Assembly (NCBI RefSeq): GCF_000685035.1
Contig: NZ_BAYB01000006.1
Span: 1-64,000 of the forward strand
Direction: 5' to 3'
Length of the DNA stretch: 64,000 nucleotides
DNA from: Paraburkholderia ferrariae NBRC 106233
GTDB taxonomy: Bacteria; Pseudomonadota; Gammaproteobacteria; Burkholderiales; Burkholderiaceae
In this document: piece after piece, positions 7,723-17,843 of the stretch
Layout: each line of letters opens with the position of its first letter
Position numbering within the stretch: the first letter of the stretch is position 1
Made by a program: the position numbers and the translations under genes
Notes under the pieces: model-generated
What the model was told of the DNA's origin: nothing
Databases searched by the model: none
What the model saw: only the letters and a program-made list of their open reading frames with translations

Positions 7723-8559
7723 TTAGCGCATCATGCGTCGGCGGAACAGCACCGTTGCGATCGTGAAAGGCACTGCCACGTACAGCGCGAGCACGAGCAG
7801 ATGCGTGCCCGCGTTTTCGATCGGCCGCCCGAGCATGGCCGGACGGATCAGCGCTACCGCATGAGCGAGCGGCAGCATCAGCGTGATGTGCTGGGCAGCC
7901 GACGGCAACTGCGTGATCGGGAAGAACACGCCTGAGAGCAGCAGCATGGGCGTGAGCACGAGCGTCTGGTAGAACATGAAGAAGTCGTACGAAGGGGCGA
8001 GCGCGGTGACGATCATCGCGCAGCTCGCGAACGCAAGCCCGGCGAGCGCGATCACGGGCAGCGCGAGCAGCATCGACGGAAAGCTCGCGTAGCCCAGCAC
8101 CCCGGCGACGATCATGATGGCCGCGCCCGAGAGCATCGACTTGCTGGCGGCCCACACGATCTCGCCCAGCACGATGTCGCCGAGCGAAAGCGGCGTATGC
8201 ATGATTGCCTCCCACGTGCGTTGCACGTGCATGCGCGAGAAGCCCGAATACATCGACTCGAAGCTCGCCGACATCATCACCGACGACGACACCGTGCCCG
8301 CTGCGAGAAAGGCGATGTACGAGACGCCGTCCACATGGCCGACCATGAGCCCGAGCCCGAAGCCGAGACCGAACAGGTAGATCATGGGATCGGCGAGATT
8401 GCCGAACATCGAGGCGATCGCGAGCTTGCGCCACACGAGGTAGTTGCGGCGCCACACGGCGATCCAGTGCGTGGCGTTCGAGGGCAGCGCGGCGCGCGGC
8501 TCGCGTTGCGGGGAACGGGCGGGGCGCGCTGCCGCGCGGTCTTCGGTGCGTGCTTGCAT
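7723..8559 (-). CDS. ABC-2 type exporter permease, NodJ family
   Basis: A 278-residue membrane protein with six hydrophobic segments and the NodJ/DrrB-type features [29 protein letters not shown] and [17 protein letters not shown]. It forms the membrane half of an ABC-2 exporter with the ATPase gene just upstream. The N-terminal ~28 residues are Arg/Ala/Pro-rich and likely cytoplasmic. In rhizobia NodIJ exports lipo-chitooligosaccharides. No nod genes are present here, so this is the general betaproteobacterial version with unknown cargo. Confidence 0.82.
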   Translation of the reverse strand: MQARTEDRAAARPARSPQREPRAALPSNATHWIAVWRRNYLVWRKLAIASMFGNLADPMIYLFGLGFGLGLMVGHVDGVSYIAFLAAGTVSSSVMMSASFESMYSGFSRMHVQRTWEAIMHTPLSLGDIVLGEIVWAASKSMLSGAAIMIVAGVLGYASFPSMLLALPVIALAGLAFASCAMIVTALAPSYDFFMFYQTLVLTPMLLLSGVFFPITQLPSAAQHITLMLPLAHAVALIRPAMLGRPIENAGTHLLVLALYVAVPFTIATVLFRRRMMR

Positions 8560-8658
8560 GGTGGAGAGGGGGAGTCCTTGCGGGTTTCGTCGTGCCGGGA
8601 CATGCGCGTTGTCGTCGCTGCGGCCCTTGGGCTTTAAGTCCTTTGTCCCTTAGCCCTT

Positions 8659-9573
8659 TTAGTCCTGCATCTCGCGGCCCGTGAGCCGCAGGAAGACGTC
8701 TTCCAGATTCGCGGGCCGGTGCAGGTAGCGCAGGTCCGCGCGATGGCGCAGGCGCTGGTGCACGGGCTGGGGGTCTTCAACGTAGCAAAAGAGCGTCTCG
8801 CCGCTGATCTCCGTGCGCACGGCGAAAGGCGCGAGTTCGTCGCGCAGCGAGGCGGGGTCCGGGCCATAGACCTCGATCACGTCGCAGCCGATCTCCGATT
8901 CGATCAGCGCGTTCGGGGCGCCTTCGGCGATCTTGCGGCCTTCCTCGATCACGCACACGCGCTTGCAGAGTCGTTCGGCCTCCTCCATGAAATGCGTCGT
9001 GAGCAGAATCGTCTTGCCGCGCGCGAGCAGCGAGCGCAGCCGCTCCCAGATGAGATGGCGCGCCTGCGGGTCGAGGCCGGTGGTGGGTTCGTCGAGCACG
9101 AGCACGTCGGGATCGTTGACGAGCGCGCGGGCGAGCGTGAGCCGCCGGCGCATGCCGCCCGAGAGTTCGCCCACGCGCGCATCGGCCTTGTTTTCGAGGC
9201 GCGCGAATTCGAGCAGCGGCGCAACGAGCGCGCGCGATTCGCTGGCGGAGAGGCCGAAGTAGCGGCCGAACACCAGCAGGTTCTCGCGAACGGTGAAGTC
9301 CGGATCGAGATTGTCGAACTGCGGCACGACGCCTACCCGCGCGCGGGCTTCGCGCGCTCGCGCGGGCACGGGTTCGCCGCACAGGCTGATGCGGCCCGCA
9401 TCGGGCGCGACGATGCCGAGCAGCATGCGCAGCGTCGTCGTCTTGCCCGCGCCGTTGGGCCCGAGAAGCCCGAAGCACTCGCCGGGCATGACTTCGAACG
9501 ACAGGCCGTTGACGACCCGCCTGTCTCCATAGTGTTTGATGACCTGCTCGAATTCGATGGCGGGTGCGGGCAT
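8659..9573 (-). CDS. ABC exporter ATP-binding protein, NodI family
   Basis: A 304-residue ATPase: Walker A GPNGAGKT (38-45), signature LSGG (137-140), Walker B VLVLDEP (157-163), and the drug-resistance-ATPase-type C-terminal extension ending [17 protein letters not shown]. It lies 99 bases upstream of its permease partner in the same direction, so both are likely one operon. It energises export of an unknown substrate, with closest functional analogy to NodI/DrrA. NodI-like ATPases from non-symbiotic betaproteobacteria are often misnamed as nodulation factors. Confidence 0.85.
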   Translation of the reverse strand: MPAPAIEFEQVIKHYGDRRVVNGLSFEVMPGECFGLLGPNGAGKTTTLRMLLGIVAPDAGRISLCGEPVPARAREARARVGVVPQFDNLDPDFTVRENLLVFGRYFGLSASESRALVAPLLEFARLENKADARVGELSGGMRRRLTLARALVNDPDVLVLDEPTTGLDPQARHLIWERLRSLLARGKTILLTTHFMEEAERLCKRVCVIEEGRKIAEGAPNALIESEIGCDVIEVYGPDPASLRDELAPFAVRTEISGETLFCYVEDPQPVHQRLRHRADLRYLHRPANLEDVFLRLTGREMQD

Positions 9574-9850
9574 GGGCCGTAATGGGCAATGAAGGAAGAG
9601 AGTCGATCAAGTGGTGCACGCGATGCACCATGAGGGGGCCTATTCTAGAGCAATCCTGCGTATCCGTCTGACAGCGAAACCTGTCGCGACAAGCTTTGCC
9701 TCAGCAACGACGCCCGCCGCCGCGAGGCACTGTGCACGCAACGCAACGGGGGCCGGACCTGGCGTTTTCCAGCCCTTGCATGTGCAATTGCGGCGCACCA
9801 TCATAAAGTTGCACGGCCCGCGCTTCCGAGCGGGCGGGGGAGAAAACATC

Positions 9851-10324
9851 ATGGCGAGCTACAAAAAAATTCTGCTTTGTTACGACGGCTCGCGCGAAGG
9901 CCGCAAGGCATTGCGCTGCGGCGCGGATCTCGCGCTGGACCTGCATGCGGAAACGCATCTGCTCTCGGTGGTCGACATGCGCTCGACGATCGCACAGAGC
10001 GCGGGTCTGCTGACTGACGTGGCCTGCGGCCGCTTTGAAGAGACGGCGCGCGAAATCCTGCAGGAAGGGGTGGACTGGCTGACCGAGCGGGGTGTGCACG
10101 CGCAAGGTCACTTCGCGTTTGGCCATCCGATCGACGAGATCGCCAATCTGGCCAACGAGTTGAACGTCGATCTGGTGGTGGTGGGGCATCGCTGCCGTAC
10201 CGGGCTCTCGCGCTGGTGGATGGGGGCGGGCAACACGCTGCTGCTCGACCGGGTGTCGTGCAGCATTCTGGTGGCGTGTTCCTCGGCAGCGGAGCAAAAG
10301 CAGCAGGCGCAAGCGGCGGCTTGA
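9851..10324 (+). CDS. Universal stress protein family
   Basis: A 157-residue UspA-fold protein: KKILLCYDGSREGRKALRCG at the N-terminus, HLLSVVDMRS, and a C-terminal VDLVVVGHRCRTGLSRWWM followed by GAGNTLLL. The usual ATP-binding signature G-x2-G-x9-G(S/T) is altered: the second glycine is Cys and the Ser/Thr is Ala, so nucleotide binding may be weak. ATG 9851 was chosen over upstream in-frame codons because a purine-rich site (GCGGGGGAGAA) precedes it. Single gene with its own 277-base upstream region. Confidence 0.85.
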   Translation: MASYKKILLCYDGSREGRKALRCGADLALDLHAETHLLSVVDMRSTIAQSAGLLTDVACGRFEETAREILQEGVDWLTERGVHAQGHFAFGHPIDEIANLANELNVDLVVVGHRCRTGLSRWWMGAGNTLLLDRVSCSILVACSSAAEQKQQAQAAA

Positions 10325-10378
10325 GTGCTGCCGCGAGCGCCGCTGCGTGAGACGGGTGCGCTGCAGGCGTTAAACGTA

Positions 10379-10414
10379 CTATAGGCGCGTGCTATAGGTG
10401 CGTGCTATAGGCGC
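10379..10414. repeat. 13-bp tandem repeat, 2.8 copies
   Basis: CTATAGGCGCGTG (10379-10391), CTATAGGTGCGTG (10392-10404) and a partial third copy CTATAGGCGC (10405-10414). The array abuts the stop codon of the DUF2939 gene and could vary in copy number. Confidence 0.8.
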
Positions 10415-11133
10415 TACTGGCCGGAATCGTTCAGTTCGACGGCCGCGAGCTTCCACGAAAACAGCCCATGGCGCTGCAGGATGGCGGCATAACGTTCGCC
10501 ATTCGCGTCGTGCTGCCACGTCACGACGAACTCGTTGAGGCTGCGATAACCCGCCGTGGTTTGCGGCCGGGATGCCGGTTGCTCGCTTTCTGCGGGCGCT
10601 GTTGACGTGGCGGGAGCGGTTGAGTTTTCCGGTGCCGTGCCAGGTGCGCTGCCCGATGTGCTATCCGATGTGCTACCCGATGTACCACCCGGTTTGCTGC
10701 CGTCTGCGGCCGCTGTCGCGCCATTGTCGGCGGCACCTGCCGGTGGCGGCGCTTCGCCGGGCTTGCCCGAGGGCGGCATGCCGTTGAGCAGCGCGGCTAC
10801 GCCATCGGGTGTTGCATACGCGTCCACGAGCGGACCGATGAGCGCGGCGCCGATCACCGCGCCGAACAGCAATAGCGGATTGCTGCTGTGCTGCGCTTCG
10901 ATGCGCCGCTGCAGCAACTCGCCAACCTGCTGTTTCAGGCTCGCCCGCAAGGCCGGGTAATCGACATACTCGTTCAGCGTCGCCGCGTCACGCGCGTCGG
11001 CGGCCGTTTTCAGGCGGTTCAGCGCCACATACGGCGAGGCGTAGCCGTAGCCCAGCGCTGCCACGATCACCAGCGCTATCAGCGCGATGGCGACCGGTTG
11101 GGTCCAGCTTTTTTTCGAAACGGATTCGGTCAT
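10414..11133 (-). CDS. DUF2939-type membrane-anchored protein
   Basis: A 239-residue protein with one N-terminal membrane segment (IALIALVIVAALGYGYAS, about 16-33), followed by the DUF2939-like block SPYVALNRLKTAADARDAATLNEYVDYPALRASL. A low-complexity Gly/Ser/Thr/Pro linker (about residues 128-190, repeated SGSTSDSTSG units) leads to a conserved C-terminal segment YRSLNEFVVTWQ and GLFSWKLAAVEL. Most of the chain is likely periplasmic. Function unknown. The linker DNA is itself repetitive and likely length-variable. Confidence 0.7.
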   Translation of the reverse strand: MTESVSKKSWTQPVAIALIALVIVAALGYGYASPYVALNRLKTAADARDAATLNEYVDYPALRASLKQQVGELLQRRIEAQHSSNPLLLFGAVIGAALIGPLVDAYATPDGVAALLNGMPPSGKPGEAPPPAGAADNGATAAADGSKPGGTSGSTSDSTSGSAPGTAPENSTAPATSTAPAESEQPASRPQTTAGYRSLNEFVVTWQHDANGERYAAILQRHGLFSWKLAAVELNDSGQ

Positions 11134-11283
11134 CGTTCAATTCGGGTATCAGCCCGGTGCAGTGGGACACGTCGTGTTGACCGCGCCGGCACCGAAACGA
11201 TCCCGAGTTCTTCCCTTTACGCTCCGAATTGCGTCCGGCGTGCACGCTCGCGGCAAGCCGGCCGGCCGCCCCCGACTTTCTGT

Positions 11284-11664
11284 TCAGCGGGCGGGCGCCG
11301 ACGGATCGGCCTGCTGTTCGGCGATGCAGCGGTCGATCATGCGGCACACGGCATCCACGGTGCCCACCATGATCAGGCGCGACTGCCCGTGATACACGCG
11401 CACCGGCGCGCGGCGTGCGGGCTCGGCGTGATTGAGCGCGCTATTGAGCGAAACACGCGCGAACGCCGGCTGGGCGGAAGGCAGCGGCGGCAGATCGACC
11501 GGGGTCGGAGCGGCCGCTGACTCGTAATCGGCCGCCTCGAAGAGCGAGCCGGACAGTGCCGCGGCCGTAGCGCGCGCATTGCGTGCAGCACAGTCGGCGA
11601 GGCCGCGCAGATGGCGCAGGCGGCCAAATTGGCGAAAGGGCAGCAGACGGGCAAGACGTTCCAT
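11284..11664 (-). CDS. Hypothetical protein downstream of lexA
   Basis: A 126-residue protein with no signal peptide. Its C-terminal half (RVSLNSALNHAEPARRAPVRVYHGQSRLIMVGTVDAVCRMIDRCIAEQ) looks globular, the middle is Ala/Pro-rich. It starts 27 bases after the lexA stop on the same strand with a GAGGGAG site upstream, so it may be co-transcribed with lexA and thus damage-inducible. No family recognised. Confidence 0.6.
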   Translation of the reverse strand: MERLARLLPFRQFGRLRHLRGLADCAARNARATAAALSGSLFEAADYESAAAPTPVDLPPLPSAQPAFARVSLNSALNHAEPARRAPVRVYHGQSRLIMVGTVDAVCRMIDRCIAEQQADPSAPAR

Positions 11665-11691
11665 AACTCCCTCCAGACAGCGTTCGGATTA

Positions 11692-12342
11692 TCAGAATTC
11701 GGTGGGGCGGATCAGGCCGACCGCAATGCCTTCCAGCGCGAAATCCGCGCTGCCGGCTTCGACGAAGATGTTGTCGTAATCCGGGTTTTCGGCAATCAGC
11801 TCGAGGCCGTTCGGGCGGCGCTTCAGGCGCTTGACGGTCACGTCGTCGCCAAGGCGCGCGATGATGATCTGGCCGTCCTTCGCTTCGCTTTTCTTCTGCA
11901 CCGCGAGCAGGTCGCCGTCCAGAATGCCGGCGTCGCGCATCGACAGGCCGCGCACCTTCAAGAGGTAGTCGGGCTTGCTCGAGAAGAGCGCCGGGTCGCA
12001 GGCGTAGTGCTGCGAAATGTGCTCCTGCGCGAGGATCGGGCTGCCCGCCGCCACCCGGCCGACGAGCGGCAGCGAGAGCTGCATGATGCTGGCGTGCGGC
12101 AGCGTGAACTGGTGCGGGAGGTCGTCCGGGCCGGGCATGAGACGGATGCCGCGCGACGCGCCTGCGGCCAGTTCGATCACGCCCTTGCGCGCCAGGGCGC
12201 GCAAGTGCTCCTCGGCGGAGTTCGCGGAGCTGAAGCCCAGCTCGGCCGCGATCTCGGCGCGGGTGGGCGGGAAGCCGGTGCGCTCGATCGCGCGCCGGAT
12301 CAGATCGAAAACCTGCTGCTGTCGTGCGGTGAGTTTGGTCAT
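11692..12342 (-). CDS. lexA: LexA SOS repressor
   Basis: A 216-residue LexA. The winged helix N-terminus ([39 protein letters not shown]) is followed by the self-cleaving S24 domain with cleavage site Ala99-Gly100, catalytic Ser134 and Lys171. It represses DNA-damage genes and cleaves itself on RecA filaments. The frame is open upstream to 12402, but ATG 12342 gives the canonical [10 protein letters not shown] start and leaves both operators outside the gene. Autoregulation is shown by the two boxes just upstream. Confidence 0.97.
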   Translation of the reverse strand: MTKLTARQQQVFDLIRRAIERTGFPPTRAEIAAELGFSSANSAEEHLRALARKGVIELAAGASRGIRLMPGPDDLPHQFTLPHASIMQLSLPLVGRVAAGSPILAQEHISQHYACDPALFSSKPDYLLKVRGLSMRDAGILDGDLLAVQKKSEAKDGQIIIARLGDDVTVKRLKRRPNGLELIAENPDYDNIFVEAGSADFALEGIAVGLIRPTEF

Positions 12343-12349
12343 GGCGCCA

Positions 12350-12385
12350 CTGTATGGATAGACAGGTGACTGTATTTTTATACAG
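12350..12385. promoter_or_regulatory. Two LexA boxes (SOS operators) upstream of lexA
   Basis: CTGTATGGATAGACAG (12350-12365) and CTGTATTTTTATACAG (12370-12385) both match CTGT-N8-ACAG exactly. They are separated by four bases and lie 8 bases upstream of the lexA start. The paired arrangement resembles the double operator of E. coli lexA. Confidence 0.93.
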
Positions 12386-12613
12386 TATCGGGCGCTTTTC
12401 AAGTGTTACTTGAACTTCTCCGTTCCGCCGACGCTGATGCGCCGCATTCCGGCGTCCTGACGGCTGAAAACACGCCTTGGCGGACGCGTCGTCCGCCCTT
12501 ACCACTTTTACGTATTAAAAAATGAGCAAACATTATTTTTAATGATTTAAGCCAATCGTTAGACTTCCCCTCATCGTTCGCGGCAACCACATACGACAAC
12601 ACGGAGAAAGTGG

Positions 12614-13660
12614 ATGGGTCACAGGAATACGGGGAAAGCAGGCTGGCTGAAGACGCTGGCGGCGAAACTGATCATCGGCCTCGCGCCGCTCGCCGGCATG
12701 GCCGCACTGGCGCCGGCCGCCCATGCGGATACGTCGCTGCTGAACGTGTCTTATGACCCGACGCGCGAGCTCTATCAGGACATCAACGACGCCTTCATCA
12801 AGAACTGGAAGGCGAAGACCGGCGAAACGCTCACGATCAAGCAGTCGCACGGCGGCTCGGGCGCGCAGGCGCGCTCGGTGCTCGACGGGCTGCAGGCCGA
12901 CGTCGTGACGCTCGCGCTCGCCTACGACATCGACGCGCTGGCGAAGAAGGGCCTCGTTGCCGCCGACTGGCAAAAGCGCCTGCCCGACAACGCCTCGCCG
13001 TACACCTCGACCATCGTGTTCCTCGTGCGCAAGGGCAACCCCAAGCACATCAAGGACTGGGACGATCTCGTGAAGCCGGGCGTTTCGATCGTCACGCCGA
13101 ACCCGAAGACCTCGGGCGGCGCGCGCTGGAACTACCTCGCGGCCTGGGCCTACGCGGAGCATCAGCCGGGCGGCAACGACGAGAAGGCCAGGGAGTTCGT
13201 CACGAAGCTCTACAAGAATGCCGGCGTGCTCGATTCGGGCGCGCGGGGGGCGACCACGAGCTTCGTGCAGCGCGGCATCGGCGACGTGCTGATCGCATGG
13301 GAAAACGAAGCGTTTCTCTCGCTCAAGGAATTCGGCCCGGACAAGTTCGAGATCGTGGTGCCTTCGGTGAGCATCCTGGCCGAGCCGCCGGTGGCCGTGG
13401 TGGACAAGGTGGTGGACAAGCGCGGCACGCGCAAGGTGGCCGAGGCGTACCTGCAGTTCCTGTACTCGGAGCAGGGCCAGGAGATCGCGGCGAAGAACTT
13501 CTACCGCCCGCGCTCGGACAAGGTTCCGGCGGCGCTCACGGCGAAGTTCCCGAAGCTCAAGCTGTACACGGTGGACGATACGTTCGGCGGCTGGGCGAAT
13601 GCGCAGAAGACCCATTTCGCGGATGGCGGCGTGTTCGATTCGATCTACCAGCCGCAGTGA
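12614..13660 (+). CDS. sbp: Sulfate-binding periplasmic protein
   Basis: A 348-residue solute-binding protein. It has a Sec signal peptide with cleavage near [10 protein letters not shown] (about residue 38), then the family blocks [51 protein letters not shown] and [24 protein letters not shown]. It captures sulfate in the periplasm and delivers it to CysTWA. First gene of the sulfate uptake cluster, divergent from lexA. A terminator-like hairpin follows, which would allow higher expression of the binding protein than of the membrane parts. Likely CysB-controlled. Confidence 0.95.
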   Translation: MGHRNTGKAGWLKTLAAKLIIGLAPLAGMAALAPAAHADTSLLNVSYDPTRELYQDINDAFIKNWKAKTGETLTIKQSHGGSGAQARSVLDGLQADVVTLALAYDIDALAKKGLVAADWQKRLPDNASPYTSTIVFLVRKGNPKHIKDWDDLVKPGVSIVTPNPKTSGGARWNYLAAWAYAEHQPGGNDEKAREFVTKLYKNAGVLDSGARGATTSFVQRGIGDVLIAWENEAFLSLKEFGPDKFEIVVPSVSILAEPPVAVVDKVVDKRGTRKVAEAYLQFLYSEQGQEIAAKNFYRPRSDKVPAALTAKFPKLKLYTVDDTFGGWANAQKTHFADGGVFDSIYQPQ

Positions 13661-13691
13661 CGCGACAGGCGGCCTGAAAGGGCTCACGACG

Positions 13692-13717
13692 AGCGCGCCC
13701 GCGAGGGCGCGCTTTTT
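13692..13717 (+). terminator. Intercistronic terminator/attenuator between sbp and cysT
   Basis: Nine-base stem AGCGCGCCC (13692-13700) with GGGCGCGCT (13705-13713), loop GCGA, then T tract. Partial readthrough would set the stoichiometry of binding protein over permease. Confidence 0.8.
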
Positions 13718-13759
13718 GGCGCACGGCGCCGCAGCATTCTGAACGAAAGAGCGACGAGC

Positions 13760-14671
13760 ATGACGACGTTTCGATTCCGCAAGCCCAGCGCGCTGCCGGG
13801 TTTCGGCCTGACGCTCGGCATCACGGTGGCCTACCTGAGCCTCGTGGTGCTGATTCCGCTTGCGTCCACCTTTCTCAAGACGGCGACGCTCGACTGGAGC
13901 CAGTTCGTGCGCGCCGTGGCGTCGCCGCGCGTGCTCGCGTCGTACCGGCTCACGTTTTTCTCCGCGCTCGGCGCGGCGCTCATCAACGCGGCGTTCGGCT
14001 TCCTGCTCGCGTGGGTGCTCGTGCGCTACACGTTCCCGTTCAAGCGCATCGTCGATGCGCTCGTCGATCTGCCGTTCGCGCTGCCCACCTCGGTTGCGGG
14101 CATTTCGCTCGCGGCCGTCTATGCGGGCAACGGCTGGATCGGGCAATTTCTCGAACCGCTCGGCCTGAAGGTCGCGTTCACGCCGCTCGGCGTGCTGGTG
14201 GCGCTGACCTTCATCGGCCTGCCGTTCGTCGTGCGCACGGTGCAGCCCGTGCTCGAAGAGTTCGAACGCGAGCAGGAGGAGGCCGCGGCCTGCCTCGGCG
14301 CGTCGCGCTGGCTCACGTTTCGCCGCGTCGTGCTGCCCGCCGCGCTGCCCGCCCTGCTCACGGGCTTCGCGCTCGCGTTCGCGCGCGCGCTCGGCGAATA
14401 CGGTTCGGTGATCTTCATCGCCGGCAACGTGCCGATGAAGTCCGAGATCACCTCGCTCCTCATCATCACGAAGCTCGAGCAATACGACTATGCGGGCGCC
14501 ACCGCGCTTGCCGTCGTGATGCTGTGCGTCTCCTTCCTGATGCTGCTGCTCATCAATACGCTGCAGTGGTATCTGCAACGGCGCACGAGCCGCGGCGCCT
14601 CGTCCGGTCCGGCAGCGGGCCCCGGCACCGACGATGCCACGCGTGTCGCCCTTGCGGGAGGTGCACAATGA
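13760..14671 (+). CDS. cysT: Sulfate ABC transporter permease CysT (CysU)
   Basis: A 303-residue inner-membrane permease with six predicted segments and the EAA loop ([34 protein letters not shown] region, about 170-205) that contacts CysA. It pairs with CysW to form the sulfate/thiosulfate channel. Its TGA overlaps the ATG of cysW. The last ~30 residues are Gly/Ala-rich and non-conserved. Confidence 0.95.
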   Translation: MTTFRFRKPSALPGFGLTLGITVAYLSLVVLIPLASTFLKTATLDWSQFVRAVASPRVLASYRLTFFSALGAALINAAFGFLLAWVLVRYTFPFKRIVDALVDLPFALPTSVAGISLAAVYAGNGWIGQFLEPLGLKVAFTPLGVLVALTFIGLPFVVRTVQPVLEEFEREQEEAAACLGASRWLTFRRVVLPAALPALLTGFALAFARALGEYGSVIFIAGNVPMKSEITSLLIITKLEQYDYAGATALAVVMLCVSFLMLLLINTLQWYLQRRTSRGASSGPAAGPGTDDATRVALAGGAQ

Positions 14672-15636
14672 GCCCCCAGGCACAACGCGCACGGGCGCCG
14701 CGCCGACCCGATCCCGTCACCGAGGCGCCGTGGGTGCGCTGGCTGCTCACCGGCATCGCGCTTGTCTTTCTCGCGCTCTTTCTGGTGGTGCCGCTCGTGG
14801 CGGTGTTCTGGCAGGCGCTTGCGAAGGGCATCGGTTTTTACTTCGAATCGCTCGCCGACCCGGACGCTATCTCTGCGATCAAGCTCACGCTCATCACGGC
14901 CGCGATTGCGGTGCCCCTGAACCTCGCGTTCGGACTCGCGGCCTCGTGGGCGATCGCGAAATTCGAGTTTCGCGGCAAGGCGCTGCTCACCACGCTGATC
15001 GATCTGCCGTTCTCGGTCTCGCCCGTGATCTCGGGCCTCATCTACGTGCTGATGTTCGGCGCCCAGGGCTGGCTCGGCCCGTGGCTCGAAGACCACAACG
15101 TGCAGATCATCTTTGCGGTGCCGGGCATCGTGCTCGCCACGATCTTCGTGACGTTCCCGTTCGTCGCGCGCGAGCTGATTCCGCTCATGCAGGCGCAGGG
15201 CAACGACGAGGAAGAGGCCGCGCACGTGCTGGGCGCCTCCGGCTGGCAGATGTTTCGCCGCGTGACGCTGCCGAATATCCGCTGGGGCCTGCTCTACGGC
15301 GTGATTCTCTGCAATGCGCGGGCGATGGGGGAGTTCGGCGCGGTGTCGGTGGTGTCGGGTCACATCCGCGGTCAGACCGACACGATGCCGCTGCACGTCG
15401 AAATCCTCTACAACGAATACAACTTCGCGGCTGCCTTCGCCGTGGCGTCGCTGCTCGCGCTGCTCGCGCTCGTGACGCTCGGGCTGAAGCTGCTGGCGGA
15501 GCGCCACCTTGGCGCGCAGCTTCGCGACGAAGGCGAGGTGCCGGCGCATGCCGGGGCCGGGGGCACCGCGGCAACTGCTGCACAAACGCAATACAGCGCG
15601 CAGTCGGGCCTTGCCCGCCAGGCGCTCGAACCGTAA
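14668..15636 (+). CDS. cysW: Sulfate ABC transporter permease CysW
   Basis: A 322-residue membrane protein with six predicted segments and the EAA-loop [24 protein letters not shown]. The start ATG overlaps the cysT stop (ATGA), which fixes the start although the frame is open far upstream. The C-terminal ~40 residues (after [10 protein letters not shown]) are Ala/Gln-rich and dispensable-looking. Heterodimer partner of CysT. Confidence 0.95.
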   Translation: MSPQAQRARAPRRPDPVTEAPWVRWLLTGIALVFLALFLVVPLVAVFWQALAKGIGFYFESLADPDAISAIKLTLITAAIAVPLNLAFGLAASWAIAKFEFRGKALLTTLIDLPFSVSPVISGLIYVLMFGAQGWLGPWLEDHNVQIIFAVPGIVLATIFVTFPFVARELIPLMQAQGNDEEEAAHVLGASGWQMFRRVTLPNIRWGLLYGVILCNARAMGEFGAVSVVSGHIRGQTDTMPLHVEILYNEYNFAAAFAVASLLALLALVTLGLKLLAERHLGAQLRDEGEVPAHAGAGGTAATAAQTQYSAQSGLARQALEP

Positions 15637-15670
15637 TCACACTCCGGATCGACAGGGAGAGCCGTACATC

Positions 15671-16735
15671 ATGGGCATCATCGTTCGCAATCTGCAAAAG
15701 CGTTTTGGCGACTTCACCGCGCTCGACAATGTTTCGCTCGATTTTCCGCCGGGCGAACTCGTGGCGCTACTCGGGCCGTCGGGCTGTGGCAAGACCACCC
15801 TGTTGCGCGTGATCGCGGGCCTCGAGTACGCCGATTCGGGCGAGGTTCTGCTGCAGGGCCTGGACGTGGGCGAGGTGGGCGCGCGCGAGCGCCAGGTGGG
15901 CTTCGTGTTCCAGCACTACGCGCTCTTTCGCCATATGACGGTCTTCGAGAACGTGGCGTTCGGCCTGCGCGTGAAGCCGCGCAGCGAGCGCCCGAGCGAA
16001 GCCACGATACGCGAGAAGGTGCACGAACTGCTCAAGCTCGTGCAGCTCGACTGGCTCGCGCAGCGCTATCCGTCCGAGCTTTCGGGCGGCCAGCGCCAGC
16101 GTATCGCGCTGGCCCGCGCACTCGCCGTCGAACCCAAGGTGCTGCTGCTGGACGAGCCGTTCGGCGCGCTCGACGCCAAGGTGCGCAAGGAACTGCGCGG
16201 CTGGCTGCGCCGCCTGCACGACGACCTGCACATCTCGACGATCTTCGTCACGCACGACCAGGAAGAGGCGCTCGAAGTGGCCGACCGCATCGTCGTGCTC
16301 AATCGCGGGCACGTGGAGCAGGTGGGCAGCCCGCAGGCCGTCTACGATCATCCGCAGACGGCCTTCGTGTATGAGTTTCTCGGCGCCGCGAACCGGCTCT
16401 CCGGCCATGTCGATGCGCGCGGTTTCGTCGCCGACGGCGCCGCGCAGCCCATCTCGGTGCAGGCGGGCTTCGAAGGCCGCGCGCTTGCCTATGTGCGCCC
16501 GCACGATCTCGTGCTTTATCCGCAGCAGAGCGATCATCGCGACGGCATCGTCGTCGATGTGCGCCGCGTGGTGACGCTGGGCGGTTCGGTGCGCGTCGAG
16601 CTCGAAAGCCGCACGGGCGGTGCGCTCGAAGCGCAGCTCGACCGCGAGGCCTGGCGCGCGCTCAGTCTTGCCGTGGGCGACAACGTGACGGCGGTGCCGC
16701 GCGGACTGCGTGTGTTTCCCGCGCAGCACGCCTGA
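15671..16735 (+). CDS. cysA: Sulfate ABC transporter ATPase CysA
   Basis: A 354-residue ATPase. Walker A GPSGCGKT (35-42), signature LSGGQ, Walker [14 protein letters not shown]-loop VTHDQEEA, then a C-terminal TOBE-like regulatory domain (from about residue 240). Start chosen at ATG 15671 after GGGAGAGCC; upstream open frame is not conserved. It energises the CysTW channel. Confidence 0.96.
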   Translation: MGIIVRNLQKRFGDFTALDNVSLDFPPGELVALLGPSGCGKTTLLRVIAGLEYADSGEVLLQGLDVGEVGARERQVGFVFQHYALFRHMTVFENVAFGLRVKPRSERPSEATIREKVHELLKLVQLDWLAQRYPSELSGGQRQRIALARALAVEPKVLLLDEPFGALDAKVRKELRGWLRRLHDDLHISTIFVTHDQEEALEVADRIVVLNRGHVEQVGSPQAVYDHPQTAFVYEFLGAANRLSGHVDARGFVADGAAQPISVQAGFEGRALAYVRPHDLVLYPQQSDHRDGIVVDVRRVVTLGGSVRVELESRTGGALEAQLDREAWRALSLAVGDNVTAVPRGLRVFPAQHA

Positions 16736-16785
16736 GACATTCATAAAATCAACTGAATCCTTCGGCCTTTCCGGAGACAAGAGCG

Positions 16786-17712
16786 ATGAACTTCCAGCAA
16801 TTGCGTTTCGTGCGCGAAGCCGTGCGCCAGAACATGAACCTGACCGAAGTGGCGAACGTGCTGTATACGTCGCAGTCGGGTGTATCGAAGCAGATCAAGG
16901 ACCTCGAGGACGAGCTCGGCGTCGATATTTTCGTCCGTCGCGGCAAGCGCCTCACGGGCCTGACCGAGCCCGGCAAGGCCGTGCATCAACTGATCGAGCG
17001 CATGCTGCTCGACGCCGAGAACCTGCGCCGCGTCGCGCGCCAGTTCGCCGACCAGGACAGCGGCCATCTGGTCGTGGCGACCACGCACACCCAGGCGCGC
17101 TATGCGCTGCCGAAGGTCGTGCACCAGTTCCGCGAAGTGTTTCCCAAGGTGCACCTCGCGCTGCGCCAGGGCAATCCGCAGCAGATCGCGCAGTCGATCA
17201 TCAACGGCGAGGCCGACATCGGCATCTCGACCGAGGCGCTCGACCGCTATCCGGACATCGTGACGTTCCCGTGCTATTCGTGGCATCACGTGGTGGTGGT
17301 GCCGAAGGGCCATCCGCTCGTGGGACGCGAGAACCTCACGCTCGAAGAGATCGCCGAGTATCCGATCATCACCTATGACCAGGACTTCACGGGCCGCTCG
17401 CATATCGACCAGGCCTTCGCGAAGGTGGGGGCGGTGCCCGATGTCGTGCTGACCGCCATCGACGCGGACGTGATCAAGACCTACGTCGAGCTGGGCATGG
17501 GGGTGGGCGTGGTGGCGGCGATGGCCTACGACCCGAAGCGCGACACGGAGCTCGTCGCGCTCGACACGGAGAACCTGTTCGAGGCGAGCACGACGCGGGT
17601 GGGCCTGCGCAAGGGCGCGTTCCTGCGCCAGTATGCGTACCGGCTGATCGAGATGTTCGCGCCGCACCTCACCGAGCAGCAGATCGCGAGCCAGTTGCGC
17701 GAAGTGGCCTGA
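16786..17712 (+). CDS. cysB: LysR-type regulator of sulfur assimilation, CysB
   Basis: A 308-residue LysR-family regulator. Helix-turn-helix at residues 18-38 (NLTEVANVLYTSQSGVSKQI) and effector domain with TTHTQARYALP, GNPQQIAQSIINGEADIGI and YDQDFTGRSHID, all typical of CysB. It activates sulfate uptake and reduction genes in response to N-acetylserine or sulfur limitation. It lies 50 bases after cysA in the same direction. A paralogue, SsuR, is possible in this group, but the position in the sulfate cluster favours CysB. Confidence 0.92.
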   Translation: MNFQQLRFVREAVRQNMNLTEVANVLYTSQSGVSKQIKDLEDELGVDIFVRRGKRLTGLTEPGKAVHQLIERMLLDAENLRRVARQFADQDSGHLVVATTHTQARYALPKVVHQFREVFPKVHLALRQGNPQQIAQSIINGEADIGISTEALDRYPDIVTFPCYSWHHVVVVPKGHPLVGRENLTLEEIAEYPIITYDQDFTGRSHIDQAFAKVGAVPDVVLTAIDADVIKTYVELGMGVGVVAAMAYDPKRDTELVALDTENLFEASTTRVGLRKGAFLRQYAYRLIEMFAPHLTEQQIASQLREVA

Positions 17713-17788
17713 TGGCGTTTGCGGCTCGTTTGAGGCCCGTTTGAGGCCTTTCGGCCGCAGCCTGGCTGCTTCTGACCGCACCTGGCCG

Positions 17789-17810
17789 CACCTGGCCTTT
17801 CGGCCAGGTG
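17789..17810. other. Perfect hairpin downstream of cysB
   Basis: CACCTGGCC (17789-17797), loop TTTC, GGCCAGGTG (17802-17810). There is no T tract, so it is a weak or Rho-assisted terminator at best. CCGCACCTGG is directly repeated just before it. Confidence 0.5.
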
Positions 17811-17843
17811 GCGCGTGGCGGCGGATCGCTTAAAATCGCCGCC

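Noticed and set aside
7723..9573. Nodulation genes nodI/nodJ
   Set aside because: Motifs fit the NodIJ-type exporter family, but no nodABC or nod box exists here; symbol not assigned.
17789..17810. Rho-independent terminator after cysB
   Set aside because: Perfect stem but no T tract; listed only as a hairpin.
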